DNA of 64,000 nucleotides from Microthyrium microscopicum (GCA_010405405.1 MU004237.1:786014-850013), one strand, 5' to 3'. Positions 14,397 to 26,218 are shown, counted from the stretch's first letter. Numbers and translations are program-made. The notes: generated by a model from the sequence alone, not told the origin.

Positions 14397-14578
14397 TTAT
14401 TACTAATTACCTTAATTTAGGTATTAAAAAATATATAATTTTTAAATATCCCTTTTAGAATTTATCTAAAGCGCTAAAATAAGAAAATAGGTATAGAAAT
14501 ATTGCATTTATAAAATATAGATATTTAGACCTTTTAGTTTTAGTGAACTAGCCAAGGTGGCCATTATGAGCCATCATA
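14397..14578 (-). repeat. Right terminal inverted repeat of the large transposon
   Basis: Its reverse complement begins TATGATGGCTCATAATGGCC and matches 2912-3094 throughout. Compared with the left copy, most differences are C to T or G to A. Confidence 0.88.
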
Positions 14579-14583
14579 GTAGT
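14579..14583. repeat. Right target-site duplication, GTAGT
   Basis: This is the second copy of GTAGT, directly after the right TIR. The codons here (gta gta aat) are in frame with both the downstream ankyrin frame and the frame left of the element. Confidence 0.8.
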
Positions 14584-17500
14584 AAATGTTCTTCATTGCA
14601 TGGCGTTTTCTAGAAAATTGCCCATCGTGGATAGTGCCTGGAAGTATATCAGTAAAACGAAACAACCGCTAGAGGCGACAGAACTACTTAACCAACCAAA
14701 CCTGAGTGGAGGGTCACCTCTCGAAGTCGCCATTACAAACAACAGCACGCCCATTGCGAAATATTTTCTAGCACTTGGTGCTGAAATCCATCCCTTAAGA
14801 TATTTACTACACCATGCCGCCGCCCATGGAAACAGGTCAATAGCTAAGGTTCTTTTAAGACGCACCAAAGACCCGAACCCCAAGGACAGCAACGGCGAAA
14901 CTCCCCTTTTCGCCGCCATTAAATCCCGTAGATGGGATTTTATTGAATCATATTTTCAGGAGTGTGCGAAACTGGCCATCGTGGTAGATGTCAATGCTAC
15001 AAACAAACACTCCGAAACTCTCTTGCTTTTGGCGATTTCCCTCTCTTCCAGTAAAATAAGTGAATTACTGCTGAGCAAAGGTGCTACATCAATTCCTAAC
15101 ACCCTTGGAACGTATCCGATACACCTGGCTGCAATCTTGGGTCTGGACTCGGTCGTGAAGGTGCTAGTCAATCATGACGGGGCGAAGAGCTCAAATAATT
15201 GGGGGTGTACGGCACTCTACTGCGCCGCGAATAATGGAAAACTTGGAATTCTGAAGTTTTTGGCAACCCATTCTCCAGGCTTGATAAATGTCGCGGACAA
15301 GACAGGGTACACTCCACTAATGGTCGCTTTAAAGCATAAGTATTACGATATCGCAAACTACCTTCTGGACTCCAAAGCTGATTGTCGTTCACATGCAGAC
15401 GATGGCATCAACTCACTTCATGTGGCTGTTACTGGTAGTAACGTGAAGATGGTACAGCGACTCCTCGATCTTGGCGTAGACGGAAATGCCACTACCAATC
15501 AGGGTCAGACAGTTACTCATTATGCCGTGCGAGGCGATAGTTGGGCACAAATGGAAATTATTGAGGAACTTGTTAAGAGAGGTTACAACCAAGTCAACAT
15601 TCTTGATCAGGGAGGAATATCTGTCCTTCATTCGGCTGCCATCAAAGGACATCTAAAGATATTGCAGAGGCTCGAAAGCCTTGGCGGAACTTTAGAGGTG
15701 GAATCAGTATTTGGCTATAATCTAGTGCTGATAGCATCGGTTAGGGGTCAATTGGAAATTTTGAAGTACCTCAGAAGACGAGGTGCAGATTTTACCTATC
15801 GTGCGCAGGACGGACTAGACGCTCTCGCCCTTGCGGCCGAATCTTATCCAGAGACTGTCAAGCTATTACTCGACATCATTCCTGAAAGAGCAAATGATCA
15901 GGCAAATATCTACCAAGACTCCCCGCTCCTGATCGCTGCTCGCGCAAAGAACCATTTGGCCGTACGATATCTCCTCGAAGCCGGGGCAGATCCATTTCGT
16001 CGTAATCTACTTGGTTTATGTACCTGGGATTATGCGTGTCACCATCAGCAGACTCAAGAAGAGATTGAAAAGGTTTTTGGAAAATTCGATGTTGATGAGA
16101 AATGGCACAGTGGGAACGAAAGGCGATCCATTCTCATGAAAACAGTCAATGACTGTGTTGCGAAGCTCACAGAGCTCACACAGTCCCCGAAAAGCAGCCA
16201 GTCGACGACTTCACTTTTTGTTTCAGAGTCTGTTATGATACTGCTAAGCCAGACCCTCCTTCACTTAGGAGATCAGAAAGCGTTCAAAATCTGTCATATG
16301 GCTCTTTTATCCATATTACAACCAGTTTCAATAGGGAACAATTGGGATTGTAGTATGTGTCAAACGGAGTTATTTGCTGTTGAGCATTTCGTTTGCAAGT
16401 CATGTCCTGGTCTCGTCTTACTGTGTAAGAAGTGTATGCTTGCTTACAACTCGTCTGGAAAATGTGCACCTCTTGCTCTCAAGGTCCTAGTGTCACTGGA
16501 AGAAACAGTCAGGCCGATAAGAGCTGTGTTACAAGACACGTTGCTTAGTACGGCTACTGCTGCAATGTATCTAAATGACATTACTCGGGAGTGGCTTACC
16601 CAAACGACTGAGGCGTACGATTCTTGGGTACTGAAGTATAGCTCACAGGGTGAACTGGTCCAAATCCCTCGCCCTGGGGAAAGATGCCTAAGAATGATCC
16701 AAGAAATGTACAGTGGCCTTCTCCAAAGAGGAGCAAGCATCGACTTCCATCTGGCTGAGGATGTGGAACTGATTAAAACAACTCTTGGACGTTTCTGCGC
16801 TCTTCAATCAGAACATAGAGCTGACAAGGCACCATTGTCGTTTACATGCAAAGATCATGACTTTCTGTCCATCTCACAGAAATGTTTCGAAAACATCAAT
16901 GCCGCCGCAATCAGTGGGACTGTCACACTCGCCTTCTTGTCAACGCTACTTTCCAAATACGATAATGGAAAAGAGAATGATGAATCCACGGAACATATTA
17001 CCGAATCGAAGGGAAAGAACCATTTCTCGACATCACCGTTGGGCATGGAGACTGCCGATGTACCTGAGCCAGCTTCAACTCTCGATCTGTCAGAGAGGAG
17101 TCACCGTACAAGTCTTAAGGAACCTTCGCAAGCTAACTTCTGGTCACCGCCCAATCAACATCTTTCGAAAGGATCTGACACGACGCAGCTACTCAAACGC
17201 TCACGAACACTTCCACAAAGCAGTGAAGTAGCTAAATTTCCGAGACGAAGTATGAGTTTAAGAACCTGGGATTTTGAGGGAAGTAAGGCTCTAGAGTCAA
17301 CTAAATACACATTGCCATCCTCCAAGACAAAGGGGCGTTTATTCAAGTCCTTTGATATAGATCAAACAGCGACAATAGAGTATGCGTCATTGGCAAAAGC
17401 TTACCATACTCTGGCCAGCAACCAGGTACCGTCTGCTAGGCCAAAGCCTGAGGCCGATCTTGAGATGGTGGAGAAGCGGAAGTTGATCAACCCTGGCAAA

Positions 17501-17833
17501 CCTAAGCATGGACAAGAAAACCAGACATGGTCAAATGTTACGAATGCAGACGACAAAGGCGTGCCAGCGGAAATGCTTCGAAAATTTCGGATGAACGGCG
17601 AAGACAAAGAGATCATTAAAAGTGCATATACCAAATGCTATGGCTATGCGGCTGATGATACATTCTTGAACATTTGGGCTGCGGCCGTTGAAATTACAGA
17701 AGTAATTAAGCCTGGTTGGAAGCACGAGTATTTTCTGGATGCTCTACATGAGCTTGAAACCACTGAAGCATCACGTTTGGAGGCTGAAAGGCTAGATGAG
17801 AGTTTATACCAGAGCACAGATACGGATGGATGA
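14584..17833 (+). pseudogene. NACHT-ankyrin gene, 3' part (ankyrin repeats, ZZ-like finger)
   Basis: This is the continuation of the gene entering at the left edge. The first ATG after the element is at 14600 and would give 1,077 residues. Ankyrin repeats fill about residues 25-470 (for example GCTALYCAANNGKLGILKFL). A Cys-rich ZZ-like segment follows near residues 580-615 (WDCSMCQ, FVCKSC, LLCKKC), then a low-complexity Ser-rich region and a short helical C-terminus. ZZ fingers after ankyrin arrays are seen in fungal NACHT proteins. No stop interrupts 3.2 kb, so this half is either recently separated or still expressed from its own start. With the left part it makes 5,703 coding nt from the second exon's frame, 1,900 residues, in frame across the transposon site. 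Confidence 0.85.
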
Positions 17834-19373
17834 AATGTTACACGCGATTATGCTTGACTCTTCACTCTTTGATTAATCCTGTTCGCTCACTTATTTTCTC
17901 CATATTGCGGAAGTAAGAGGCTGCCTCAGAGTCAAGTGTTACTCGGCAGTATGCTGAGTATGCTCTCAACTTTAAACCAGTTCTCAGGTATGGAAAGTAC
18001 GTCTATATGGGGGCACATTCAGTTTTCCGCCTATACACTGGAAACTCATTTGTCATCCTCTGGCAATGGGACAAAGACCATAGTTTTATTAGCAGCGTGG
18101 TTTCTCTCGTTGTTATATTTCCGTTGCATCACCTCGCCAATCTGCTTTACAATGCCAAATTAGCCATTATAACTCTCCAAGTTACGCAGTAAAAGCTCGT
18201 GGGTCGTTCTGACCTTACAAGCACAAGGACTGCCCGCGAATCTATATCAATCTATCATCCGTTAGTACAAAAGCGGCCACTCACGAAACGAGATTTTGAT
18301 ATTACCTTCCAGCTTGTCAAAACTTCATCGACATCCTCTTCAGATTGGGCCACAAATCCTATAAGTCTTTCCGTTGTGACTCTTCCAGCTTAGCCAAATC
18401 AAAACCCCCAGTGCCTGTATTCGCAATTCACCAGTGCGCAAGAACGATCCCCGCTTTCTACCTCCAGCTAACTGATTCTTCAGGTACTGTTCGAGTTATA
18501 GCAGTCACAGCGCCCGCGTTTGACATCTATCTGGCTATCAATTTGAATTGTTACAATGGGGGGCTTGACAGAAGGATCACGGCTCTTGAGAAAAATTACC
18601 AGCATTGGACTCTAGATTTTCTAGTGTTAGTTTGATACCAGGCCTGGAAGTAATTTGCAAATATACTCCAGTAGTATGCAATGAGATTTGGATGATTGAC
18701 CTTTCAAGCTGTTCAATGAAGCAACGGAAGCCTTCCAATAGGAGAGAAAATAAGAGTTCTTTCTAAAAGCTCAAAGCAGAGTATTATTCTTTGAAATATA
18801 TAAAGATATAAGCCACAAACACCGTACCTACACAACTGGCGCTCGTTACTTTCCTGTGCAAAACAAATACACGCAAGTCAGGATTTGTATTATTCTCCTT
18901 ACAATATCCACAAACCATAAACCCAAAGGATCGGTTCCTCCAGCAAATCGGTCCCAGAACTTTGACGTAGCATTCATTATGACGGCCCTTTACCCCTCAA
19001 GTTCTAGACCAGTCGATGATCTACAACCCAAAACCTGCAGGAGCACTATCCCGTAGTTAGGTCCATACAAATGCGTCCAGATGCACTTGTATCGCACCAG
19101 TCACAGGGATATCATCTAAATGCCAACCCACAAGTTGCGTCATAGGGGTCCGGATGAGGCACCGGAGAAAACAAGTTGATAGAAAAGTTGTTCTTCGCGT
19201 TGGGATCGCCGATGATTTACGGAGGTACTCCGTGCAAATTCCATATAAAACGTGCCGTTCATACTGAATTAAGAAGAATCAAATCCTTATTCCTCGATAA
19301 TATACTACTTGAAATTTTTGTATACAACTGGCAAATATCGCAACATCTTCTTGATCTTACTCAAACAAACAAC
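17834..19373. other. Intergenic, no gene recognised
   Basis: About 1.5 kb of moderately AT-rich sequence between the ankyrin gene and the con-6-like gene. Short open frames exist on both strands, but none shows a recognisable domain or an intron-joined extension. The last few hundred bases are presumably the con-6 promoter and leader. Confidence 0.5.
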
Positions 19374-19677
19374 ATGGCTGACAGTATGTTATGTTCTCAT
19401 AGGAACCAACAACTCCTCGAGATAGTTTGACAAGAAAGACTGACTCTTTCCAGATCTTCGTTCCTCTGCAGTTGGACAGAACCCGACTTTTGCCCAAACT
19501 GTTAGCAAGGAGGAAAATATTCTTGGTGACAAGGCTGTTGGTGGCATGGACAACGATAGCGACCACGTTGCAAACGTTGAGTCAGGTCTGAAGGCCGCAA
19601 TCAACAATCCAAATACATCTGCGAAGGCCAAGACTGAGGCTGAAGAAAAGCTCAAGACTCTACAGTCGAAATCTTGA
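19374..19677 (+). CDS. Con-6-family conidiation protein
   Basis: A 77-residue protein from two exons, 19374-19383 and 19454-19677, with a 70-bp intron (GTATGT, GACTGAC branch, TTCCAG). The first exon has only ten coding bases. The C-terminal motif NVESGLKAAINNPNTS...AKTEAEEKL is the diagnostic Con-6 repeat (NVxxGxKAxxxNPxxSxxAK); one full repeat is present and an upstream FAQTVSKEENILG segment looks like a diverged one. Con-6 of Neurospora is a small hydrophilic protein abundant in conidia and lost on germination; its biochemical role is unknown. The family assignment is firm. Expression timing here is inference. Confidence 0.85.
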
Positions 19678-19770
19678 TTGTACATTGTATCGAATATATT
19701 TATCAAAATCTGAATCATGACATTATGCCGCTGGCCCTCCAATCATGCAAAATACGTGCTTGCTCCTCTT

Positions 19771-20666
19771 TCAACTTGACGATCCACCTTCTTGCTGCTC
19801 CATCCGTTGACGATCGGGGTCAGAATCATCCTCTCCTTTCCAAGTATACAGTGTGACTTGCTCCACCATAAACAGTACGAAGATGAAGGCAAACACAATA
19901 GTAAAAGATACAGCCAACTTGGCCTCGCCATTCCACCACTCCACGTCCTCTGAAGGGAAAATGCTTCCCGTGCCACTCCAGATCAGAATGAACATTCCAG
20001 AAATCATAGCGAGCACGCTAATTCCTAGCAGCAAGACACTCAGCTGCCATGCCCAGACCTGAAGTTTGCGAGGCAAAATACATCCAGTCTTGTTGCATGG
20101 CTTGCGTCGACGGAGCAGACGACGGATGCTGGTGTTGGATCTTTTGTGGCAGGATAGACGATGGAGTCGGATGGACTGTTGCGCTGCGATTAAGACTGAA
20201 CTCAGTGCTAGAATGGTCCCGCAGTACCAGCAGGCTCGTACTGTCCATGGCTGGGTCGTTCCATTTTTGAGGACGGTTGGCCAGGATCCGGTTGAGGTGA
20301 GGACACCAGCAATGAGGGCGCCCTGAAGATGATCAGATACAAGATTTATAATACTGTGAAGGAGTACGCAAACAAAGTGCGGCACAGGAGGAAGAGAACA
20401 TGGAAGATTCATTATCTTATAATACATACCACAATACCAATAAAGTTGAGTTCTTGCAGTTTGTGGTCTACCCATTTCTCTGTTAATTTGTCTCTTTCTT
20501 CCGACGTGTCTGCATTCAGCAACGCGAATATAGGATCGTACGTCGTCGTTGACTTGAAAAGTGACGACATCTCGGGTAACAGTCTGGTATATTCGTTTAT
20601 CGATGGATTTTGATGCTCGTATAGCGAGTCTGTGGTTGATGAGGAAGTTAGTGGTTCCCGGTCCAT
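19771..20666 (-). CDS. Multi-pass membrane protein, function unknown
   Basis: Two exons on the minus strand, 20666-20430 and 20322-19771, with a 107-bp phase-0 intron (GTATGT...CTTCAG), give 262 residues. The N-terminal 75 residues are hydrophilic and acidic (a SLLxSTT-rich cytosolic stretch). Hydrophobic segments follow: GALIAGVLTSTG, ILALSSVLIAAQQ, LSVLLLGISVLAMISGMF and LAVSFTIVFAFIFVLFMVE. The tail is charged and ends in a Gly/Ser run. Short tail-to-tail spacing (93 bp) separates it from the con-6-like gene. I do not recognise a Pfam family; it resembles hypothetical four-TM proteins common in Leotiomycetes and Eurotiomycetes. Confidence 0.7.
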
Positions 20667-21036
20667 AGAGAAGGGTCGGTAAACACGGCTATTCTATGGA
20701 ATTTCCACCTTTCTTTGAATTAAGCTTCTGGAAGATGTTGAGGTTCTGGTCCCTGGAGAATATGCTTGACGACGTAGGTTGGTTGGGAATCTAGCCTTAA
20801 CAAGCTTAGATAAAAGTAGCGCTGGACGCTAAAGCAAGATATCCGCGGGCAGCAAGGATGTTGCAGTGATATGACTGCAATGCGGTGTACCCTTGGAGGT
20901 TTGATCATCATCATGCATAACCTGTGGTCGGTTGCACTAGGATTTTTCATATCTCGAAAGAAAAGTTATTAGGAGGTGCTCTGGAGTTTATATCAAGTAC
21001 ATGTTTGTAGCAGAAACAAAAAACGAAAGCAGACGA
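20667..21036. other. Intergenic, upstream of the membrane protein
   Basis: 370 bp between the membrane-protein start and the MITE. No gene or RNA was recognised; it probably includes the promoter. Confidence 0.5.
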
Positions 21037-21559
21037 ATAAGAAAAGACCGTTATTAACTCATTATGGACCCACCCCTAAATCTTCCCTACCCACCAGTGA
21101 ATCTCCCTCACCCACCCTTTATAATTGATATTGCTAAGTTCCACGTCTTAACACTAGAAAAGATATAATTTAAAATAAAGATTGTATATAGTAGGATAGT
21201 AGCTATCTCTCTATTCTTTTAAAATTTTATCTTAATTGTAGATGAAAGAGTTATGCCCAATATGAAAAGGTAGGTTAATATATCAACTAAGGATAGGTTA
21301 TATTGCGAAAGTTTATAGCCTTATTTTATCTCTTGATTTAATTTGGTATTTATATACTTATTTAGCAAGACATTAAGTTTTTGAAAAATACGTTAGACTC
21401 AAAATCTTCTAGGCTATCCGTAGAGCTTTGAAAATAATATAAATATTGGGTATTGGTGCCAGAAACATAAATAGTGAAGCAATTGGGGGTGGGTGAGGAA
21501 GATCCACTGGTGGGTTGGGAAGATTTAGGGGTGGGTCCGTAATAACGGTCATAAGAAAA
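21037..21559. mobile_element. MULE-like MITE with 9-bp target duplication
   Basis: A 505-bp non-coding element (21046-21550) is flanked by perfect 9-bp direct repeats ATAAGAAAA (21037-21045 and 21551-21559). Both ends read GACCGTTATTA and continue into a long inverted repeat (GGACCCACCCCTAAATCTTC and on through CACCAGTGRATCT and CTCACCCACCC), about 65 bp per side. The left arm has an extra 8 bp near its tip. A 9-bp duplication with long TIRs is typical of Mutator-like elements. There is no coding capacity, so it must have been mobilised in trans. The interior is AT-rich but the ends are GC-rich and little mutated. Confidence 0.85.
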
Positions 21560-21671
21560 CCTGATTAATTTTTAAGCGGATAGTCAATTCTGGTTGTGCT
21601 AATATGCTTCTATCGTATCAGAATCCTTCGTTATCTGGGCTTACTACATGAAAAATCGATTGCTTAAGCTC

Positions 21672-24600
21672 TTAAGGAGAATCAGTATCTGATTGATTGT
21701 TAGCATAGGGAGTTCTTACTGCCGCAACGTTTCCATCTTCATCATACCTCTTATTGAGAATCTAGGTATAGTCATACCTTCCTGAGACGTAGATAGGAAC
21801 AAATGCTCCTAGTAGGCAGAATGGTACCTAAGTAAATGTGCATTAGATGTAAATATTATTGATGTAACAGCCAAAGATTTTAATCTACAATCTGTTCTAC
21901 TCTATCATACCTTGTTGCATGGATACCCATCGTAGATATCTTTCCTGCCTTTCCAATTCTTGCGGAGCTCTGGCTCAGTGCAAACTGGAATATTTACAGC
22001 TCCGGGTGCTCTTGACATATCACCAATCAATATCATGTCGTACATACTATCAAAGGTAGCCTGGTCGCTCAGATCGAGTCTATCGTCCCTCTTCCTATTT
22101 CCCCATATAAGTTTTCCGCGAACAGCACTAAAACTTATTGTTAGTCACTATGGATAACAAAGGTATTGGACAAACCTTTCCCCAAGACCTTGGACGGTTA
22201 TACCAGCCCAGTCTTGGCCTTTCAGTTGATTAATCCCAGGTACCGTAGACAGTGAATTGGCCTTCCAGTTTGATGAAGGCCGATTTCCTCGACCATCTGG
22301 TGCGGTCCTATGAAGAATTTCAGCTTCGCCATCAGGACTGACCAGGTAGTACAGTTTATTATCCACACAAATCTTTCCGCTTTCAGCGACGCTTGGTAAG
22401 AGGGATCTGTAGTTTCCTGTTCCTATAGCATCGCAACTTTTCGTGGTGTCAAGAATGACTGGGGTGACTTCACGTATCCTCCAAGCGGCCGGAATGAAAA
22501 CAGTGTACATGGTTTTTTTGACAACACCTTCAGCATCCATTTTAGGCTGTTTTCTCCCTTGTGGTAGCATTTGTCCCAATTTGATCAGACCAGTGAGATA
22601 TTGTATACTAGCGGCATCTCCAGAGAATGTTGCTTGAGATATACTTTCGACCATAGTTTTCCATTCATCGGTCAAGGATCCAAGGACTTTATCCATAGCT
22701 TCTTTTTTAGTGGCGACAGCTCCTCTATCAGACGGTTAGCGCAACAGTCGATTTATAGAATAATCCAAGCTAACCCTGTTTTCAATGTCTCTTTGACGGT
22801 CCCTATTGAAAAGGAAAGCACGTCTTTCGTGGAGTCCTTCAAATTCGCATGTAGCAAGGGGTTTTTTTGAAAAAACTTAAGATTCTTAAGATCTAACCCG
22901 TCATTATTAGCAGATAAATGGCTCAACGAATGATTCAAGCTTACAGCCATTGAACGCTGCGGCTCCTCCCATGGTGAGGCCCATTTGAAGTAAACCTAAA
23001 AGTATTTGTAAAGTTGGATCTTGTGGTTTTTCTGGGGCAAATGTCGTTACGAAATTGGCAAACGTTTTCGAAACACTATTGCTAGCATCGTTGATGGCAT
23101 CGAAATAGTTCTGATATAACTATCGAGTATCCCTTGGTTAGCATATGCCGCTCTACAAGGTCGCCGGCGACTTGATCTTACATCTTGGAGCACTTACGTT
23201 GTTGATGCCAACGAAACTATTGATTATCAGATGTCCAGCAGGTCCAGTATCTTTACCTTGCATACACTTTTCCGGTGATTGACAGCCATTCACTCCTAAC
23301 GGCCCACAGCCCCTACCATCAGTACCGTGGAAGAAATTCGCCACATAGTTAGGAAAGTCAAGCTGTCTGGCATTCCGGTTTGTTGTGACTTGCGAATTCG
23401 TCCAGTTTTGGACGACAGCCGCCCAGGCAGCGTTTGCTTTAAGCCAATCCCAGCGATCTAGAGGATTGTCGTCTGTTGTAGTCGCGCCTTTACTCTCACA
23501 GTCTAGCTGCTTCCAGCTTTCGTCCATCTTCTGAGACTGGAGCAGGTCGGCAAGACTTCCTGATTGTTTTTGGCCACCAAGCGAGAAACCGTCTCCGTTG
23601 CGAGGCAGGGAACTGTCGTCCCCTGGTAAGAATGTATTAAGGTCTATGGCCCACTCGGTCGTCCCACCGAGGTTTAGGGATTTGAAAAAGTCGCTGCGCT
23701 TCTTTTTATTATCCTCGTCCAGAAAAGACACCCAGTTGGTCTCGTCATAAACCAATACGTTATCGACGGCGTCGGTAGCCCAGGTTTTTGCTGTTGGGTT
23801 ATTCTTGATGATCTCGTTTATTTCGGCTAATGAGATATACTCTGGGACCTGCGTACATCGGCCAGGCTTAGCTGTTGATTGTGGTCCATGAAACTTGCAT
23901 GTCGGCCCATAGCAGCCTCGAGTCGTCAAACCGAACTGCCGCCCGTAACTGGCAATACCTCCAATGAGCTTGTACGTTGGGACCCCGGCCTTTGTTATCA
24001 TACCGAGGGCTGCGATAGTCTCAGTCATATTGACATGCGATCTCAAGCAATCACCTCCAGGGCATCCGGGTGAAGTGTGCTGATTGCCCCAATCCCACTG
24101 GCCATGTAGGTCATAAGTCATGTAGATGATATAATCGACTACCTTTGCCATCTCTTCAATCGAAAAGGCCTTGAGATACCAATGCGAAGCTGGAGCAGCG
24201 ATAGACAGGGATCTACTAGAAAGCTGCTGTCGAAGCAATTTCAGTAACTCTAGATAATCTGGACCATTGCTAAGATCAGCAGCAGGAATTCCTGGGATAT
24301 CTGGAGCTCCAGGATACTCCCAGTCAATATCGATTCCGTCAAGGTCGTGCTGCTTGACAAAATTGGCCAGATTTGTGGCTAATCGCTGCCTGTTCTGTGG
24401 TTTCACTCCTTCGCGATAAATGTTGAAAGTGGTGGGCGATGTTGAGGCTGCCCATCCCCCGAAAGCAATTATACGCTTGGTCCGTTTCATGGCAACGAAT
24501 TTCTTGAAGGAATTCTGAACCTTTTCCGGTATTGATACCTCAAAGTCTGAGGTGATATCCGCGAATGCAAAATGGATATGGGTATACGAGTCATCAATTT

Positions 24601-26218
24601 GACTGACCTCCATTCGTAGACACGGACGGTCCTGGTTCCAGGCTTCGAAATATCCTATCTTCTTGAAGTCCTTGGGCCTAGTATCCATGTTCCTTATCCC
24701 TGAGCCGCAGTTGGAAATGCAACTGTTCTTTCCAGGTTTTGCACTGCCTGGTGGTCCATCGAGATTGGGAATACAGAAATCGTCAGTGGTACCGCATTGC
24801 CCCCAAATGTTGCAACAACTCTTTATCGGACAAGGGTTCATGTCTGCTAGTTTACCTCCTCTGGGAACACTCGGGGTTCCAGGTTTTTGTGGACCACAGA
24901 CGGCATTTGGGATAGGATTAGGCATAGGCGGGTCTCCCGGACTGAGACATATTTTGACATCAGGGAAGACGGCTTCACAGCCGCTCCAGCCCCACGTGTT
25001 TCGGTTGAAGTTTTCAATGTCCTGGACGCTAATGCCATTTGCTCCAGCAATCAGAGAACAATACTCGCCAGATTTTATGGCATAAGAAGCACAGGAGCCA
25101 TCAGCATGTTGCCTAGGGCGAATATCTGGCAATGATCCCGACGAACAACAAACAGATTGGCCTGGCTGTAAAGTCGAGCAAGTCCTTGGATCCGAGTTGA
25201 ATTCTGTGAATTGGGCAGGTGCAATACCACATCTGTTTGCAAGAGCTGCGCAACCATCTCCAGAGACGACTTGGATAGTTCGGCATTCGTTTTGTGACTG
25301 CATTGAAAGTGAAGAGTTTGAAGATACGAGGGTCCAATTGGACGCTGTACGGTCGTAATGAATGTTTGACGGCTCTTTGATAGACAGGTCTTGCAGGACA
25401 TTGTTCAACCACATAGTCGTATTTTGGACTGATTGTGGCTCGCTAAAGCTGGGCATGCATGTTGCATTCGACCAAGCTTGTAAAGCTCTTTGAACAGCTG
25501 AAAGTGCTTTGATACCAGAGCTTGTATCACCTATGATTCCCAAAATCTGGTCAGAATTGCGGCCTTGTCCACAGACTTGTACTATGCGGCTTTTGGAAAA
25601 TCCTTTTTCTAAAACATGGCTGATATATTGTTGTACCAGTGTAGAGGCGGTGGCTTGCTTATCGTAATCTTTGCCAATATACAATCCAACCACAGAATCT
25701 CCATAGTGAGCTTGGAAAAAGGCGCTTTCTAGAGTAGTGTCGTTCAAAAGTGATGCTTGAATCTCTCTTGCTGCTGTCACAATTTGTTCTGGAACTACTT
25801 CCGAGGTTGTAGTCGACGATGAAATCTTCAGGTCCATGATGTGCGGGATGGCTTTCGCAAACCTGTTAACAGAAGAATACGAAACGTTGGCGCTTGTATC
25901 GTCAAAGGTAAAAAGTTCTTCTCCCGACTCAAAACCTAGTGCCTCTCCTCGAAAGGTTGTACATGCTCGAACGATCTTGTGCCCATGGACTTTGTCCAGT
26001 GGTGTGTGGATAGCATAGTCCAGTAGCTTTGGTCTTTCGTTGCAAGACAAGAGGCGATCCATATCGTAATATAGAGTCCAGTTATTCGGCTTGTTGCCAG
26101 TTTGATCGCAAAGAGCTGGGCAAGGATCCCAAAGATCACTTGTGAATCCTGTTGCCAGAAACGGCAAGACGAGAATGCCAAATAAATAGCAAGAGTTTGG
26201 CAACCATGGCTTACTCAT
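21672..26218 (-). CDS. Killer-toxin-type GH18 chitinase with LysM and chitin-binding modules
   Basis: Exons on the minus strand: 26218-23198, 23119-22945, 22892-22775, 22724-22179, 22127-21911, and probably 21827-21762. Introns are 50-83 bp and several have CTAAC branch sites. The product is about 1,380 residues: signal peptide (LFGILVLPFLATGF), two LysM domains (about 310-365 and 376-430), a hevein-type chitin-binding module (about 440-485) and a GH18 barrel with the catalytic DLDGIDIDWEYPG (about 630). A long C-terminal region resembles the zymocin alpha/beta-like tail of subgroup C fungal chitinases. These enzymes are thought to open chitin in fungal walls. The last exon hits TAG at 21762-21764, yet the same frame continues 29 sensible codons to TAA at 21672-21674. 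The 3' end is the least certain part. Confidence 0.88.

Larger units (their letters stand above)
2912..14578. mobile_element. 11.7-kb TIR DNA transposon, RIP-degraded
   Basis: The element is bounded by about 183-bp terminal inverted repeats (2912-3094 and 14397-14578) and a 5-bp duplication, GTAGT. Many differences between the two TIRs are C-to-T or G-to-A changes at CA/TG sites, the RIP signature, and the interior has no long open frame. Threading the + strand from about 3850 to 5400 through its stops shows relic similarity to an integrase-core (DDE, rve-like) transposase. Tandem repeat arrays lie at both subterminal regions. The region from about 5.4 to 13.4 kb probably held further genes, but I could not identify them. 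The combination of long TIRs, integrase-like transposase and large size does not let me name a superfamily. The ends are firm; the classification is not. Confidence 0.88.

Noticed and set aside
3094-14397. CRISPR-like or satellite interpretation of the repeats in the AT-rich block
   Set aside because: The genome is fungal, the repeats are degenerate and contiguous without unique spacers, and they lie inside a bounded transposon.
2912-14578. Starship-type giant element
   Set aside because: Long TIRs are present and no tyrosine-recombinase (DUF3435) relic was seen at an end; the transposase relic looks integrase-like.
1-17833. Two separate genes instead of one split gene
   Set aside because: The target duplication, matching TIRs and exact frame continuity across the junction are much better explained by insertion into one gene.
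17936-18635. Short + strand frames after the ankyrin gene
   Set aside because: No domain, no intron-supported joining and no coding bias; treated as intergenic.
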